Assembly: GCA_021014325.1 (NCBI GenBank)
Contig: CM037457.1
Span: 7,608,721-7,672,720 of the forward strand
Reading direction: 5' to 3'
Length of the DNA stretch: 64,000 nt
Source of the DNA: Plazaster borealis
Lineage: Eukaryota; Echinodermata; Asteroidea; Forcipulatida; Labidiasteridae
The translations under genes and the position numbers were made by a program. This document shows, in pieces, positions 61,983 through 64,000 of this stretch. Every line of letters begins with the position of its first letter. Within the stretch, counting starts at the first letter, position 1. The notes under the pieces are model-generated. The model was given only the letters and a program-made list of their open reading frames with translations, was not told the origin of the DNA and searched no databases.

Positions 61983-63006
61983 TATCTCACAACAGACATA
62001 CACTTAGCTGAAGTTAATGAGCTGTGTGCAATCTTATTTCCTGCCGGGCAGCCGCGACCAGCTGATTGGCTTACTGGTCTATTGTTATTAGCTCTAATCC
62101 TCGTTCCTTTGCGTGCGGTATGCGGGTGCTTGCGAGAAAATGCTACTCTGAATATTGGTGCCTCACCTTAGAATCCGTCCATATGTATAACAAACGAAAA
62201 CCATGGTTAATTGATGATTAAAAATCTGTCGCACCACAAATCCCTTTAAATTCGACGTAAAACAGCTAAACGATCGCGCTGAGTCAATCAGTATGGTAAC
62301 AATTCAACTGTAGCAATTGATCGTATCGTTGTTGTAAAGTTGTTAAGGGAACCCGACAAAGCCTAGTTCTCAAACCTAAACGTTGGTACTGGTGGTCAAT
62401 CCCGTTATTATTACAGTACGTAATGACCGTGACAAAATCAAGATTGCATAGCCTCTCGTGCCAGTCGAATTTAAGTTTCATTGTCAATGTTAAACAGGAC
62501 TGTGACCAATGATTACGACTGAAATGACTGTATTTGAAACTACACAAACACGTGATGGAACAAGGCAAAATCAACGGCAGTTTATAGACTTTTGCTACAC
62601 AGCGATGATACGATAGCGTTATGATTATTACGATGTAAAAGGGGACTGAGAGAGTCTATACACAAATGATTCAGATTGCTACGGATACGTAAGAATTTTT
62701 TGTAGACGGATTCGTTGACATTCTTCTAATTTTTTGTGAAAAAAATAATGATAATAATTCCAGGCCGCAGGGGGCCTACCATTCTAGAGCTACTATCCTA
62801 TATCCTATTTAAATAGGACCTAATAATTTTGGTTTTTTGGTAACTCAACACCTACCAGCATGCTCAGCTGAAAGTTGTGTCAATGTGATCTGATCGTTGT
62901 GAATTGTGAATTGAAATAGTGTTTGTTGGCCCTGACAATAACTAACTTTTTAAAAACAATATAATTTTACGTACAGTATTATAAGTTGTACAATAGGCCA
63001 AAATAC
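61983..63006. other. Upstream region, nothing firm
   Basis: No gene recognised. A short AT-rich palindrome TCCTATTTAAATAGGA lies near 62800-62816. Confidence 0.6.
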
Positions 63007-63030
63007 CTCTACCCCGCTGCCAGTCTCCAT
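63007..63030 (-). CDS. KIF3A: Candidate first coding exon of KIF3A (METGSGVE)
   Basis: A minus-strand ATG at 63030 opens eight codons ending at a GTATTT donor in phase 0, as the exon at 57536 requires. The length suits the short, Ser/Gly-rich N-termini of this family. The start context is poor and the donor is only moderate, so this is one candidate among possible others and not a firm call. Confidence 0.3.
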
Positions 63031-63904
63031 AAAAACGGAGGAGTCCAACCTGGACTTTACCCCCAACAAGAACAACTTATCGGTGAAGCCATACCTTTCT
63101 AATTCTACATGTTTTGGACAACGGAGAGGAAACATGACGTTTGGCAAAATACAAAGTAGAAAATGTTACTTCGTCTCTAGCTAGGGTTTGTTTTACATCG
63201 TGCACAATTAATGATTTGTTTGTTTGTCTATTTGACAATCTCCACAGAAATCTTACACGAACAATGAATAAAATACATGTAAGAATCATGAAAAGATAAT
63301 GTGAATCAATCCGAGGCAGTGTCGAGGACTAGGCCTACACAATAATTTACAAAGCTAAAAACAGCTTATTTCCATTGTGGTCCTCTAAGAGCCTGATGTG
63401 AACTGAAGAAAAGACCCTTGCTCACACTTGTTCGGGATGTTTGCATTTTTTGCCATTTTGACAGTGGGTAATTGATTCTCGAATAAAGAAATTACATTTT
63501 GTTCCCATTTTAAAAACGGGAATGTCATTTTCAACCAGGACAGGAATTCTCAAATTATCAATTCTAAAATATTATCAAGTACGGCAAATTCTGTTGAAAA
63601 TAATTACAAGCACGAGCACATGCATTACATATCATGCATGGGTTTGGAGTACTCCGCGTGGAATTCCTCCGACAGATAATGTCAAAAATGTTTTAAAAGC
63701 ATTTTTGGGTCTTTTGACTGACTGTTGATGTGCGTATAGGATAGTAACTCCAGAACTTGGACTAGGTTTGGAGTACGAATTGGTTGGTGGTGTGTACATG
63801 TAAATGGTGTATCTACAACGAAGAACATGAAGAACAAGCTAGGTAGTACTTGGTCTTGGATTGGAGAGCTATAAACATGATTTTTAAAAAGTAAAAAATA
63901 GTTA
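63031..63904. other. Region upstream of the candidate KIF3A start
   Basis: It would contain the promoter if the 63007-63030 exon is right, but I see no TATA box at a convincing distance and no CpG-rich stretch. Confidence 0.4.
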
Positions 63905-63951
63905 ATGGCCTGACGTTTCGACCCTAATTGCAGAGTCTTTCTCGAAGGCTA
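63905..63951 (-). mobile_element. Retroelement-end-like motif (GTCGAAACGTCAGGCC)
   Basis: The minus strand reads TTCGAGAAAGACTCTGC, then AATTAGGGTCGAAACGTCAG and GCC. AGACTCT and AGGGTC face each other in a small imperfect stem, next to GAAACGTC. The arrangement resembles ends of Penelope-like and related retroelements. The window ends too soon to see the body. Confidence 0.4.
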
Positions 63952-64000
63952 AAAAAAAGTGTACGACTCGAGTTGTTGACTCGATCGAATTCAGTGGCAT

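Overview
This is nuclear DNA from an intron-rich animal. It holds parts of two genes arranged tail to tail. The 3' half of an aspartylglucosaminidase gene (AGA) lies on the + strand, with coding exons between 1012 and 7941. An almost complete kinesin-II motor subunit gene (KIF3A, the KRP85 orthologue) lies on the - strand, with coding exons between 57536 and 17914. The KIF3A protein reads most like the sea-urchin version (for example GLDKEQHVR and GQGFKS). The rest of the window carries Penelope-like elements, tRNA-derived SINEs and foldback elements. I infer a marine deuterostome, most likely an echinoderm or close relative; this is from memory of family sequences, not from a search.

Layout. 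1-905 is a 35-bp minisatellite in an AGA intron. 1012-7941 carries the last four AGA exons. 7942-17913 is intergenic: foldback elements, a decayed Penelope-like element split by an insertion that carries an intact two-exon reading frame, a tRNA-Leu-like SINE head running into a 22-bp minisatellite, a near-perfect 467-bp foldback and a SINE. From 17914 to 57536 the KIF3A exons are spread over about 40 kb. Their introns hold a 15-bp minisatellite, a 38-bp minisatellite, a very large 56/58-bp array of about 15.7 kb (29519-45254), a 157-bp repeat, a 49-bp repeat, SINE pieces and an element with CAGGGCTCGAA ends. 57.5-64 kb is the 5' side of KIF3A. It includes a Penelope-type GIY-YIG remnant, a palindrome-rich array (61.3-62.0 kb), one candidate for the missing first KIF3A exon near 63.0 kb, and a retroelement-like end at the right edge.

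Function. AGA is a lysosomal N-terminal-nucleophile hydrolase that cleaves the N-glycan to asparagine link. KIF3A is a motor subunit of heterotrimeric kinesin-II, the anterograde motor of intraflagellar transport. The two genes are unrelated in pathway; they are simply neighbours. No bacterial-type operon, CRISPR array or rRNA gene is present, and I saw no intact tRNA gene. The most striking property of the window is its load of unrelated tandem repeats, at least eight families, with one filling 90% of a KIF3A intron.
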